Shown here: positions 37,250-49,237 of the stretch, one piece after another
How the letters are laid out: every line of letters begins with the position of its first letter
Position numbering within the stretch: position 1 is the first letter of the stretch
Assembly (NCBI GenBank): GCA_025786725.1
Contig: JAHLTZ010000067.1
Span: forward strand, 1 to 63,460
Direction: 5' to 3'
DNA: 63,460 bases
Origin: Syncephalis fuscata
Lineage: Eukaryota; Zoopagomycota; Zoopagomycetes; Zoopagales; Piptocephalidaceae
Program-made: the position numbers and the translations under genes
Notes under the pieces: generated by a model
Databases searched by the model: none
What the model saw: only the letters and a program-made list of their open reading frames with translations
What the model was told of the DNA's origin: nothing

Positions 37250-38770
37250 ATGATGTCAAATTTGAAATGGAATCAAGTTGCAATGATAAGCAGCATCTTG
37301 GCACTAGTATTTATTGTTCAGCCTATATTTGCTACACCGCGTAAAGCCAATTTACCCGAAGGTAGATTATTATACCAGATAGTTTATGCATCCATACTAA
37401 TAGCATTGATATATAGATGTATTTGAACCTGATCCACCGCAAGTATACGATGGTATTGATATACCCGCTGGATTTGAACAAGGTGAAGAGACATCATGGG
37501 AGCAACAACTACAAGGCATGGATGTGAATGTCATGTGCCGCATACGAAACAATCTCAATGATAAATTTCGATTTCTTCAGGTATTTATTAAATATTGCCA
37601 ATATTACAACTAGCTAAGCAATTATAAATCTAGGACCTTAGCCGCAAACGAGTGCTATTACAAAATGATCCCGGACGCCAGTATGTTTTACACCCGCAAC
37701 GCTCGTTCACTTTTCGAGGCAAGCGCTGTTTTGTTATGCCTCGCTCAGTTGATGAAAATTTGAATGACTTTTATTTAAATTACATACCATCTTTGGCTGA
37801 GGCTAAATCGATTTTATCATTTTTCACTAAATTGATACAAGGTAGGCCTAGCCGATATGTTTGAGTATGCACAGTATCTCATAATGAAATATGATTAGGT
37901 ATTAATTATATCCACAAAGTTGGATGGACCAACATTAGTTTAAATGAGTTCAGTAAGAAAATGTCGCATTAACATTTAAGCCATTGCTAACTATAAATTA
38001 TAGGCATTGTTGTTAGATTAAATCTCAGTAAATATCCTGTTATCAATGTAATGAAAATTGAACAGCTAAGACGCATCAAATTTAAAAACAATATTGTAGT
38101 ACCGATAGATGCACCTCAAATGAAACTATTATATCTTCCTGAATGGATCAAAAATACTAAAATCGATCCACGTAAGGCTGATCTATGGAGAATCGGCGAA
38201 CTTTTTTATGCTTTCCAATATGAATTCTACTTTAAAATGCCAAAAAAATCCACTAAACAAATTTTAGAAGAAACTTTTTCCAAAATGCCAGACGTCAAGC
38301 TAGAACTCCACGACACACAACAGCAGTTCAAAAGATTTATGTCATACTTCAAGAAACTTATTGAAGATAGCTATCAATCTGGATTAATAACAAAAAATAA
38401 CGGTCGAGCTATTCTATTAAATACGAACAGCGGATTTCTAAAGAACAGCATTGATATATCGTTGTCGCCAATCAAGCAAATTTATTTAACGATAGAAATG
38501 CTAGACTTATTCATTGCTGCGCAAAACTGTGTTTTTGGAAATAAGCCATTGCGAGGGTACTCACAGTTTTTGCTTAATGGGCTCTTCCAACTAGGAATAT
38601 ATAGCATGCTTCCTGATATATATATAGCACATCCAAATGAATATACTCCCGTATTAGACATGCTAAATAGGCTGCTAACACTCAATCCCGAAGAGCGATT
38701 AACGCCGGACCAATACTTGAGACAATTTGATAGAAATACAAATGCCAACCGTTTGCATGTATCTTATTAA
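37250..38770 (+). CDS. Secreted protein-kinase-like pseudokinase
   Basis: Five exons: 37250-37361, 37417-37580, 37634-37841, 37899-37952, 38004-38770; 434 residues. A signal peptide precedes TPRKAN. The kinase fold is suggested by a hinge-like CFVMPRS, a catalytic-loop position GINYIHKVGWTNISLNEF (162-179) where HRD and its Asp are lost, a subdomain IX-like DLWRIGELF (239), and a C-terminal LNRLLTLNPEERLTPDQYL typical of subdomain XI. No glycine loop and no DFG motif can be seen. Catalysis is therefore unlikely; a secreted binding or effector-type protein is inferred. It is in-frame across all junctions and so not a dead gene. Confidence 0.75.
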
Positions 38771-39515
38771 CAAAATTAACTATAAAACACCAGTATGATA
38801 GACAATTACTTTTAGTAATAAACATTAACATTTGCATCAAGTGTGTTTTATAGTGAAATAGTCGACGCTAAATGGCTGGATGATGGCAGAAGCAAATAAA
38901 TAAATACACCACAGTATTTGTATCATATTAATCGTTCATCAAACATGTTAGTATAGTAATCAATGTTGATAGCAAGCCAGATACACTGTCAAGCAGTAAG
39001 AGGCTAGGTGGGAAATTAGTACAAGCATAATTAGCTGAATACAAAGCCTCTTGATTTATATGTAATATTTGATACTGCTTAGTGTACAAGCTGTCACACA
39101 GACGGCATCGCAGTTGAAGCTACAATAAGAGCAAAACTAAAATTGGTCACTAAGGCTGTCTGTATGGCTATCATAATTAAATCAATGACAATCAAGCGTA
39201 TATTCGAACAGTGGGATATAACAAGGATTTGAATATGGATCAATCAACCGATGTAGGATTTACACATATATAAAGAAGCACGTGTAATATTTTATTTAGA
39301 CTTCACAATAACTGTACTAGTATATTGATAATGTAATAAAATATATTGTTTATAGAGATTATAGCATATAATTAAAAAATAATTGAATACAATGGAAAAA
39401 TAGATTTTATAATAACTTGAATATTGATAAAACGCTAGTCTTCAAACTTAAATTTGAAACTATTGGCCCAATGCTATAAAAATATGCAACAGTATTAGAA
39501 AAGCAATTTTAACGT
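38771..39515. other. Spacer, nothing recognised
   Basis: 745 bp AT-rich DNA between the pseudokinase gene and the fold-back locus. Confidence 0.4.
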
Positions 39516-40770
39516 AGGTGGTAAAATGCAATGGCATATGAATTAGAAATATTAGTCATTTAATTAATAAAGCGTTACTAATAATACGTATAACTTTACG
39601 TATAATAAAGCAAGTTGTCTGATACTTCGCATAAGTGTGTGTATAACATATAGGTAGCTATTGACAAAGTATACCGCAATTACATAGCGTGATAGTGTAA
39701 TGGTAGTGATAATACGTTAATAAATGTGCAAAAATAGCAGTTTTTTACTGTTTATGGCTTGTATAATTAAAATACAGCAAAATAGTTGGCAGATTCAAGT
39801 TCACCATGCTAAGCTTTACCGTTTGGTATAAGATTCAAAACAATGATTTTGCAACAAATGTTAGTCAAAAATGCAGTCTACGTATAAATTAACAAAAAGT
39901 GACTAGACTTTATAATTTCAAGCAATTTAATACTAATAATTAATTTGGCTTAAAGTAAATTCAAAGCGTTCTACAACACTAAAACAAGCATAATAAGTTG
40001 TTATACATAAATAACGACATATAGTAGTAAGTTATGCCATATATTTACATATAGCAGATTTTCATTAAGCTACTTATGTAAATCGTATTTTTGACTAACA
40101 TTTGTTGCAAAAATCATTGTTCTAAATCTTATACCAGACGGTAAAGCTTAGCATGGGGAACTTGAATCTGCCAACTATTTGCTGTATTTTAATTATACAA
40201 GCCATAAACAGTAAAAAACCGCTATTTTTGCACATTTATTAACGTATTATCACTACCATTACACTATCACGCTATGTAATTGCGGTATACTTTGTCAATA
40301 GCTACCTATATATTATACACACACTTATGCGAAGTATCAGACAATTTGCTTCATTATACGTAAAGTTATACGTATTATTATCGATGCTTACTATATGTAT
40401 TTAAACAATGTAAACTGCATTTTGGCTAACATTTGTTGCAAATCATTGTTTGAATCTTATACCAAGCGGTACATCTTAGCATGGGAACTTGAATCTGCCA
40501 ACTATTTTGCTGTATTTTAATTATACAAGCCATAAATAGTAAAAAACTACTATTTTGCACATTTATTAACGTATTATCACTACCATTACACTATCACGCT
40601 ATGTAATTGCGGTATACTTTGTCAATAGCTACCTATATGTTATACATACACTTATGCGAAGTATCAGACAACTTGCTTTATTATACGTAAAGTTATACGT
40701 ATTATTAGTAACGCTTTATTAATTAAATGACTAATATTTCTAATTCATATGCCATTGCATTTTACCACCT
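39516..40770. mobile_element. Fold-back element, locus 2 (three-arm palindrome)
   Basis: A near-continuous palindrome centred at about 40143: 39516 (AGGTGGTAAAATGCA) pairs with 40770. It contains three copies of the arm family: one forward (about 39655-39885) and two reverse (about 40090-40320 and 40425-40645). Each has the A-box-like TAGTGTAATGG and B-box-like stretch. Locus 3 has the same F-R-R order with different outer flanks. Confidence 0.8.
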
Positions 40771-41930
40771 AATCACGTTAAAATTTCTTTCAAGATATAG
40801 CTCAGAATTATATATTTACTATATATAGAAAATAGAATAAAAAACTCATATTTAAGTGTGCAATACACATTGAATCATTTATCCAGTGATGCTCATATTA
40901 GATCATAATGAAAATATTTAATTATATTATTTAATCCGGGATGTCAACTATTTTACATCATTTATTTATTTCAATACATTCGCTGCTTATTTTAATTATA
41001 TTGCTTTATCTTCTAATTATTTTTCTTTTTCATGGTATCTATTAATTGTCACTGGCGTGATTATTGATTAGTATACGTACTTAATTCATTTAATACATAG
41101 TTTGGTAATAGTTTTAACTAAACAGCACTATTTCCAACAGTGTGAGCGTACTAATCGTACAATGCTCAATAATGTAACACTTATAACAATATAAGGAAGG
41201 CCAAAGTAAATAATAAAACATTCTTACCATCTTATTTCTAGTTGTACTATATATAGTTTATATCATTCGTAAATGAGCAGTAATCCAGCAAAAAAATTAT
41301 GTCAATCATATGTTAATTATATTTTTACATTATTATTTCATTACTTAACTCACTAAACAGCAATAAAAAATAGTAGGCAGTACTGTTTAATTTTTTGGAA
41401 ACTATACCCTGTTATCACATTAAACCAATACGATAACAAGTCGGCTATATGACAATTCGACCATTGGTACAAGCTACATTTATTGTTTCTAGAAACAGTT
41501 CCGGTGTACCATTATGTTTTTGCTATTGCTTTGCCGCCAATCCTAATTCCCAATGGCTGCATACATTCCAAACAACGCTTAACACCAATACTGCACCAGC
41601 TTTAAGGCACTGAAATTGCATTTTTGCTTATAACACACTTAAAATAGCTCAACACTTCAGTGTGCAATGCAATAATATTAATTATTTGACACTTGTGCCA
41701 TCCAGAAATATTATATTGGTATCTACCTCTACATTACTTATTTGAAAGGTAAATGATACAGCTATTGCTTTTAGCGAAACAACAACAGGTGTGTAACATT
41801 TGTTGCTGCGTTCATTGATAATATTAATGTTTAATAGTCGCAGTTTTCCTAAACATGACATAATACTGGCAATACAGCTGCTCTTATATTCATATACACA
41901 TCGATAATGTATAATAAAGTTTTATTTTAT
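40771..41930. other. AT-rich spacer
   Basis: 1.16 kb with no supported gene or RNA. It ends at the stop codon of the proline-rich secreted-protein gene. Confidence 0.4.
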
Positions 41931-42596
41931 TTATGATCTGTGATAAATCAATGATTTTATCTCATCTTCGGATACATTATCAAAGTTTATTGGCTTCTTT
42001 TCAATGCTAATACGTTCGGATTTTACTGATTCATTTATTGAAGGTGAAGGTGATGTATTGTAGCGTGATTCTTTGTTAGCTTTCTTTAATAGCGATGTAG
42101 AAAATAGCTGGCTTCCATTGAAGCTTTTTGGTCTAACCTTAGCTAGTGTCTCCTTGCTTTTGGTAAAAAGATTCGAAACGCTGAGCTTTGTTTTAAGCGA
42201 TGACGAACTCAAGCGTTTATGTTTCGGTGGCAGTGGTGGTAGCGGGCGATCCTTATTTTCAGCACTTGGTCCATGTAATATATTTTTCTTCAGCTCTTCA
42301 GTGCCTCTATTTGACCAATGTTTGGGTGGTTTTGGTGGCGGTAAAACTTCAACTTTACTATTTAAATAGTGTTCATCACTAAGTGCTTGTAATGGACGAT
42401 TGTTATTGCTAAAACTCGGTTTATGCAATATAGGTTCATCTAGCTCTTTACTACTTCTATTTGACTGATGCCGCGGTGGTGGCGGGATTTCAAATTTACC
42501 GTTTACATAACGTTCATTATCAGCTGGTGCTGCCGCGATAAATGCCGTAAACGCAGCAAGATTACTTAGTATTATAGCAATAGCAAGCACACGCAT
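41931..42596 (-). CDS. Secreted proline-rich protein with two internal repeats
   Basis: Intronless, 221 residues. Signal peptide about 1-23 (ends AAAPA). Two related units follow at about 29-70 and 76-120, each built as Y-x-N-x-K-x-E-x-x-PPP, then SNR with a Ser/Thr-K/E-EL block, ILH-x-P-S, and N-x-RPL. The segment RPLPPLPPKHKR is SH3-ligand-like. The rest is Ser/Lys-rich. No known domain. An alternating TATATATGTATATATAT tract about 80-100 bp upstream of the ATG may be the TATA region. It lies in the same inverted-repeat-bounded interval as the microexon and pseudokinase genes. Confidence 0.75.
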   Translation of the reverse strand: MRVLAIAIILSNLAAFTAFIAAAPADNERYVNGKFEIPPPPRHQSNRSSKELDEPILHKPSFSNNNRPLQALSDEHYLNSKVEVLPPPKPPKHWSNRGTEELKKNILHGPSAENKDRPLPPLPPKHKRLSSSSLKTKLSVSNLFTKSKETLAKVRPKSFNGSQLFSTSLLKKANKESRYNTSPSPSINESVKSERISIEKKPINFDNVSEDEIKSLIYHRS

Positions 42597-43264
42597 TATA
42601 ATTGTCGTATCAATTTGTAATTATAATAAAAGAAAAAAATAAAATATACCAGAGACTATGCGCGTGAAGGCTATAATATATATGTATATATATATCAGCA
42701 CATGTGCGTGGCATGTTCCAAAACTAAATACAAATGCTTAAACAAAACAACATTAGCACGTTTATAAATATTTATTGGATAATTACTTGATTTATTTGGG
42801 TTACAATGCTTTTTATGGTCTATTGTCAAATGCACCCATGTTGTATTTGCATATTGGTTCAGATAATGCTTTGTCTTTCTTTATAGCTCTATATGTGTGT
42901 GTGTATCTATATACAATTATTCAAAGCGGTGTATAACAAATACTCATATGTAAAAATGTGTTTACTAATTTTTGCTAATATACTACATGAAAAATGCTAC
43001 TAGTGATAAATCTATAAATAAATGATCATTTATTATAATTATAGTTTTATTCACTCTAAAATATTATTATTTATAATAATTATTTAATTAGAAGTATGCG
43101 ATAAATGGTAAAATATAAATGATATAGTTAAACAAATTTTAGCTAAATAATTAATGTTATTACCGTTATATATAGCTTGTAATACTTTTGTAAAAAATGT
43201 AATATTAAACAAGGTATTATTTTAAGTTTTGCTTTATGTACCATTTAAAACACAAAATTATATC
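42597..43264. promoter_or_regulatory. Upstream region of proline-rich secreted-protein gene
   Basis: Includes the TATA-like tract at about 42672-42696. The remainder is AT-rich up to tRNA-Gln. Confidence 0.45.
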
Positions 43265-43336
43265 GGTTGCATGGTGTAATGGTTAGCACATCAGACTTTG
43301 AATCTGGGGACCTGAGTTCGATTCTCAGTGCGACCA
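43265..43336 (+). tRNA. tRNA-Gln (TTG)
   Basis: 72 nt. Acceptor GGTTGCA pairs TGCGACC, with discriminator A. Anticodon loop CTTTGAA gives anticodon TTG. T arm CTGAG-TTCGATT-CTCAG. No intron. Confidence 0.97.
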
Positions 43337-43396
43337 AACATTTTTGCACATTATTTTTAATAATGTGCAGTACTTTTGTGACTTTTTACATTTTTA

Positions 43397-43470
43397 AGCA
43401 TTTGTCGGACTGTAAAATTTTGCTTAACGAATTACACGCTACAACTGGCAATAATTTACCATTACGAATA
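43397..43470 (+). mobile_element. Truncated LTR-like fragment
   Basis: Begins TTGTCGGACTGTAAAATTTTG about 60 bp after tRNA-Gln; it is the diverged 5' end of the LTR-like family and runs into the inner edge of the inverted-repeat arm. Confidence 0.55.
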
Positions 43471-45328
43471 TTAAGATAGTTACATGTAAGTAGTAGTAGC
43501 TTTTGGACTTTGAAATTTTGCCTGACTAAATTACACACCACACACCACTCCATCCAGCACTAAGTATTTACCATATGAATAGATAATTCATATGATCAAT
43601 CCGATGACCAGCCATATGAATTCACACCTGAGCTAACCCATGATTCTATGACAATCAACATCGTCAATATTATTGTCGACGTCATATTATCATTATTATT
43701 ATCATTACACGGTTATATTAATTATTTTAGTATATAAACCAACACATTTTATTAACAAATAAACAATAAATTGTTAACTGTCTTATCTACAAAACACATT
43801 TTATTGATCAAGTACTACGATAGTCAGAAGGTAGTGACTTTGACGACAATAGCTAATCAACATAGTTATACAATGCAGCCACTCTTAATACATCCAATAA
43901 CAAAGGGAGGCCAATAGTGCTGCTGAGTGTGTAGTACAAGTAAAGAAAATACGACATTATTTATTATTGCTTGTGAATGTGAAGATGTTATATAGGCAAA
44001 CACAAAGCGTAACTAGTGGGCTATTAGTAACACTACCGATAAGAATAGCATTAGTATGGATAATAGTTATGCTGTGCCGGGTATAGTTAGTATAGATGTC
44101 GATAAACTAGTAGGTGCGTGTTATTAATGGTGTGCACCATACGCACATTATTACATATTACAATGGTGTATCTATTAATATATATTACTATTGGTACGTT
44201 ACGATACTACTTAAACAATAGTGATATGTAATGGCCAACGCATCACCAAAGGTGCCTATTAATAAGGCAATTATTGTCATAATACGACTATTAACCATTT
44301 ATCAATCTAAATAACGATTATATTGCCACATGGCCAAGCAACAATATAACCACTAGTTATTTCTTTCTGTTATTATTTACAAATAATTCATTATCTTTTT
44401 ACTAATCTCTCAGCTTTACTAAAAGCTTTTGTTATAAAATCATTGTGATTGACCATCAGCGATAATGCAAAGTACTACTGCCATCTAAAGGTTGAGTCTT
44501 TTATTTAACAATGACTAGTCTATCTACAGTCCTTTTTAAATGGCATATTTTTGTTTAACCATTGATTCGTATTATGCTATTATTATATGTTGGTTTATTT
44601 CTTCACTATTAAACAATTTATTACCCATTTAGTGTGATTTGAGGTCAAATGAATTTATTTAATAACATTCGCGTAGCTGAACTACATTTTCGTTCTCTTG
44701 AACATGGGGACAAGTGGTGAGTTTTATTTAATCATTACATTATCACATTTGTTGTTTTCTGGTGGTCAAATGGCTGATATCTAATAATAACCAATTTATT
44801 GAACATGATGATGAGCGGTGAGTGACATCAATTATAAATACTCATCACTGTAGATCCATTATCCAGTATGCATATATCCAGTACACATATATACTCTATT
44901 CACCTATATCATTCCCATTCTGTCCCACACTGTTATATACCATTCTATGATATACTAAATACATTCTATTGTTTATATGCTTCAATATACATTATTTATT
45001 TCACTTATTGCGCTATATGCACTATATTTTTGACATTGCTTTGCATGCTTTCTCACCGTATATCTAGCATTTTATATATCATTATATAATTGCCTAGCCT
45101 TCCTCTATTCAAAACTAGTTTTATTTTTGTTCTAGCGCTATTATTAATAAATCTCGACTAATTCCGCTCATCTACTCATGCATATATGCTCAGTAGCTTC
45201 AACACGGCTAATCGTCACTCAATGTTGTATATTCTTTATATTATATATAACTTTATTGTCTAGTAAGTACGCGCTAGCTATTGTAGCTATCCTTTTTGTT
45301 CTAGCGTTGTTATTGATAAATATCGACT
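43458..45328 (-). repeat. Right arm of 1.5-kb inverted repeat
   Basis: Reverse complement of 32200-33714, interrupted by the 348-bp LTR-like insertion at 43502-43849. It diverges outside 45328. Confidence 0.95.
43502..43849 (+). mobile_element. Complete LTR-like insertion with 5-bp target duplication
   Basis: Flanked by TAGCT on both sides (43497-43501 and 43850-43854). The other inverted-repeat arm keeps the empty site with one TAGCT (in GTAGTAGTAGCTAATC, minus strand at about 33672-33687). The insert starts TTTGGACTTTGAAATTTTG and ends GACTTTGACGACAA. Length and TG...CA-type ends suggest a solo LTR. No internal gag/pol sequence occurs in the window. Confidence 0.8.
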
Positions 45329-46201
45329 ACTGTTGGTCATCTGTTCATGCATATATGCTCATTATTTTTTACACAGCTAGTCATGTTCTTTCATTATCTG
45401 GTCATTCTACTACATATCATTTTATCATTCTGCAATAGCTACACACTATATAACAGGACTAGCGCTAATGCTATGACAGTGATGACAGTTGGACTCATCA
45501 CTATATAGCATAGGTTATATGGGCTACACTTACTTCTTTCTATCACTTTTCATTACGTCACCATCACACTCTTTCTTTCTATTCCTTATTGTACTTGCCA
45601 TCTGTATTCTTTATTCATCACTTTCATATGTAATTATGATGGTAAGTAGGTATGCTATATGCACATCACGCTTGAGTCTATCTTTTCTGTCCTTCATACC
45701 ATCTTACTTTGTTGTTGCTGTTGTCCGCCAAATATTCTCTTATTATTTACACTATACAGCGTGCATGTATGCTAGTCATCTACACTATATGCATTCTGGT
45801 TATTGCACATCATTGTTTAATGCGCAGCGTTGCTTTGTCATCTGTTACAACTATTGAATAGTATTTACATTTTATATTGATATGTAGATTGCACCACAGT
45901 AACCACAGTTACTTTTGTTATTATTCATTGTCTCGTTGGTATGAGTCATCTATCATATTGTGCTGATGATAACAGTAATTATATTAATAGATTATATGCA
46001 TATACTATTAGCATTATTATATGCCTATTTATTTATATGTAATATATCTATAATCATTGTTATTATTATAAGTGTACGCTTTATTCAATGCATGATGCAA
46101 TCTTGGGGGAGGGAAAGACTGTGTGTGACCAAATGACAGATAGTAACAGTTTTACGTAAAACAGAAATTACGAACGACCTGCAAAAAACTGCCTTCATTT
46201 C
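45329..46201. other. Spacer before 5S rRNA
   Basis: T-rich on plus, giving a spurious 122-codon hydrophobic ORF (45489-45857). No supported gene. Confidence 0.4.
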
Positions 46202-46319
46202 AACTACGTTCATTGCGCCTAGAAAGCACCGGATCCCGTCCGATCTCCGAAGTTAAGTTAGGCCGCGCTTCTGTAGTACTGCGGTGGGGGACCACGCGGG
46301 AATGAGAAGTAATGTAGTT
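46202..46319 (+). rRNA. 5S ribosomal RNA
   Basis: 118 nt. Terminal helix AACTACGTT with AATGTAGTT. Conserved loop block CGGATCCCGTCCGATC followed by TCCGAAGTTAAG, and the C-box region GGTGGGGGACCACGCGGGAA. It is a lone copy, not in an rDNA unit. No T-run follows its 3' end. Confidence 0.95.
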
Positions 46320-46327
46320 ACCGAATA

Positions 46328-46400
46328 GCCCGGTTAGCTCAATCGGTAGAGCGTGAGACTCTTAATCTCAAGGTTGCGGGTTCGACCCCCGCATTGGGCT
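46328..46400 (+). tRNA. tRNA-Lys (CTT)
   Basis: 73 nt. Acceptor GCCCGGT pairs ATTGGGC. Anticodon loop CTCTTAA gives anticodon CTT. T arm GCGGG-TTCGACC-CCCGC. It starts 8 nt after the 5S gene and is followed by TATTTTTTG, the first Pol III terminator after the 5S gene. Confidence 0.97.
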
Positions 46401-46455
46401 TATTTTTTGTTGCGTTTGGTTGTACGTAATCTTTTTGCGGTAATTTTAAGTTAAC

Positions 46456-46764
46456 TGTCATCAAAATAGCTACTTTCTGACTATCGTAGTACTTGATCAA
46501 TAAAATGTGTTTTGTAGATAAGACAGTTAACAATTGGATGTAAGATATTGTTTATTGGTTAATAAAGTGTGTTGGTTTATATACTAAAATAATTAGTATA
46601 ACCGTGTAATGATAATAATAATAATATGACGTCGACAATGATATTGACAATCAATATCGTCATAGGATCATGTGTTAGTTTTAGGTGCTAATTCATATGG
46701 TAAATACTTATTGCTGAATGGAAGTGGTGTGTAAATTAGTCAGGCAAAATTTCAAAGTTTGACA
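46456..46764 (-). mobile_element. LTR-like element next to tRNA-Lys
   Basis: Reverse-orientation copy of the LTR-like family (TGTCATCAAAATAGCTAC ... CAAAGTTTGACA), 55 bp after tRNA-Lys. Confidence 0.7.
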
Positions 46765-48310
46765 CTAGTAACAGGTAATAATTCACCATCACTTAGTTTT
46801 TACCATATAAATTAACAACAATATGTATTCTCATCATCATAATATACTACTACTATTATATTAAGTAAATATTTAGTATATAAATTATTAATTAATTAAA
46901 TAAATATAATATTACATCCGATTGTTTACTGTCTTACCTGTATTCACATACTTTTATTGTTCAAGCTAATACAATACTTAAAAAGTAGCGATTTTGATGA
47001 CAGAGATAAATTAGAAAAGAACGCAGTGATGTGACTTTATAATGTTTAGATAATTGCGCTTTAAATACGTGAATTAATAAATGTTGATCATTATGCGAAC
47101 AGCTACTATCAGGACTTTTACTAGTATTTAAAGGTTAAAAATACTACAAATACATAGACAATAAGATAGAAAAAAAGGTTGTTTTATTACAAGTTGTGTA
47201 CCAATTGTATGATTTATATAGTCTTAGAGTAGCGTAATATATAGATACACTGCTAAAGCTAGTGCTTGTTTTTATATAGTAAAGCTGAAAGAATAGTAAT
47301 GAAAATAATAAAATATTTGCTAAATGACAATAGGAAACAAACAAGTAAGCAAATATATTACTAATTGGCCATGTGACAACATAATCGCTATTTAGATTGG
47401 TAAATGGTTAATGGTTGTATTAAGACGACAACTGCTTTATTAATAGATACATTTAGTAATGTGCACTAGTAGACACATCACTATAATGTATAATAATGTG
47501 TAAAAAATGTAAAACTGGCCACAAAAGTAGCAATAGCTTTACATAGAATAAGTCAAATTGTATAGTATTTTGCACAAGTATTCATATGATATATAGATAG
47601 CTATTGATAAAGTATACCGCAATTACATAGCGCGATAGTGTAATGGTAGTGATGATACGTTAATAAATGTGCAAAAATAGCAGTTTTTTACTGTTTATGG
47701 CTTGTATAATTAAAATACAGCAAAATAATTGGCAGATTCGAGTTCCCCATGCTAAGCTTTACCGTCTGGTATAAGATTTAGAACAATGATTTTTGCAACA
47801 AATGTTAGTCAAAAATGCAGTCTACGTATAAATTAACAAAAAGTGACTAGACTTTATAATTTCAAGCAATTTAATACTAATAATTAAATTTGGCTTAAAG
47901 TAAATTCAAAGCATTCTACAACACTAAAACAAGCATAATAAGTTGTTATGCATAAATAACGACATATAGTAGTAAGTTATGCCATATATTTACATATAGC
48001 AGATTTTCATTAAGCTACTTATGTAAATCGTATTTTTGACTAACATTTGTTGCAAAAATCATTGTTCTAAATCTTATACCAGACGGTAAAGCTTAGCATG
48101 GGGAACTTGAATCTGCCAACTATTTTGCTGTATTTTAATTATACAAGTCATAAACAGTAAAAAACCGCTATTTTTGCACATTTATTAACGTATTATCACT
48201 ACCATTACACTATCACGCTATGTAATTGCGGTATACTTTGTCAATAGCTACCTATATGTTATACACACACTTATGCGAAGTATCAGACAATTTGCTTCAT
48301 TATACGTAAA
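46621..48310 (+). repeat. 1.7-kb direct duplication (copy 2 of 2)
   Basis: Near-identical to 18772-20462. Here it begins inside the LTR-like element downstream of tRNA-Lys and runs through fold-back locus 3. Confidence 0.9.
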
Positions 48311-48835
48311 GTTATACGTATTATTATCGATGTTTTACTATATGTATTTAAACAATGTAAACTGCATTTTTGACTAACATTTGTTGCAAAATCATTGTTT
48401 TAAATCTTATACCAAACGGTAAAGCTTAGCATGGGGAACTCGAATCTGCCAACTATTTTGCTGTATTTTACTTATACAAGCCATAAACAGTAAAAACTGC
48501 TATTTTTGCACATTTATTAACGTATTATCACTACCATTACACTATCGCGCTATGTAATTGCGGTATACTTTATCAATAGCTATCTATATATCATATGAAT
48601 ACTTGTGCAAAATACTATACAATTTGACTTATTCTATGTAAAGCTATTGCTACTTTTGTGGCCAGTTTTACATTTTTTACACATTATTATACATTATAGT
48701 GATGTGTCTACTAGTGCACATTACTAAATGTATCTATTAATAAAGCAGTTGTCGTCTTAATACAACCATCAACCATTTACCAATCTAAATAGCGATTATG
48801 TTGTCACATGGCCAATTAGTAATATATCTGCTTAA
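47341..48835. mobile_element. Fold-back element, locus 3 (three-arm palindrome)
   Basis: Outer palindrome centred at about 48090 joins 47341-47760 to 48410-48835. Inside is a second F-R pair centred at about 47924. Arms: forward about 47590-47815, reverse about 48030-48255 and 48370-48595. One B-box-like copy reads GATTCGAGTTCC, closest to the Pol III consensus. Confidence 0.8.
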
Positions 48836-49237
48836 TTATTACTATTATCATTATTACTATTATACTAAGTAAATATTTAGTATATAAAGCAGGTTATTTT
48901 ATTAATTAAATAAACATTATATTACATTCACATATTTTTATTGTTCAAGCTATCACGATAGTCAAAAAGTAGCTATTTTAATGGCAGCTGTGTACACGTT
49001 TGATTGCACGTGATTTTTTGCGGTATCTTTAAGCCGGTTACAGTGCGGAAAGTACATGTGGCGTTCCGGTAGAACGGTCGCGCTACTTTGGCCACCAGTA
49101 TTTAAGTGACGTACTTGTGCTGTATTCGTTACACAATACTGCTTTAACATTTTATTTATTCATTACACTTTTCCTGCTACTAGTTCGTCATCTATATAAC
49201 TACGCGGAATTTACTGTTTTTATTCTACACTACTAAC
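48836..49237 (+). promoter_or_regulatory. Upstream region of the acyl-CoA dehydrogenase gene
   Basis: About 400 bp between the palindrome and the ATG. 48960-49110 has higher GC content, including GTACATGTGGCGTTCC. No defined element. Confidence 0.4.

Noticed and set aside
45489-45857. 122-codon hydrophobic ORF
   Set aside because: Phe/Ser/Ile/Tyr-rich product of T-rich DNA, no conserved motif.
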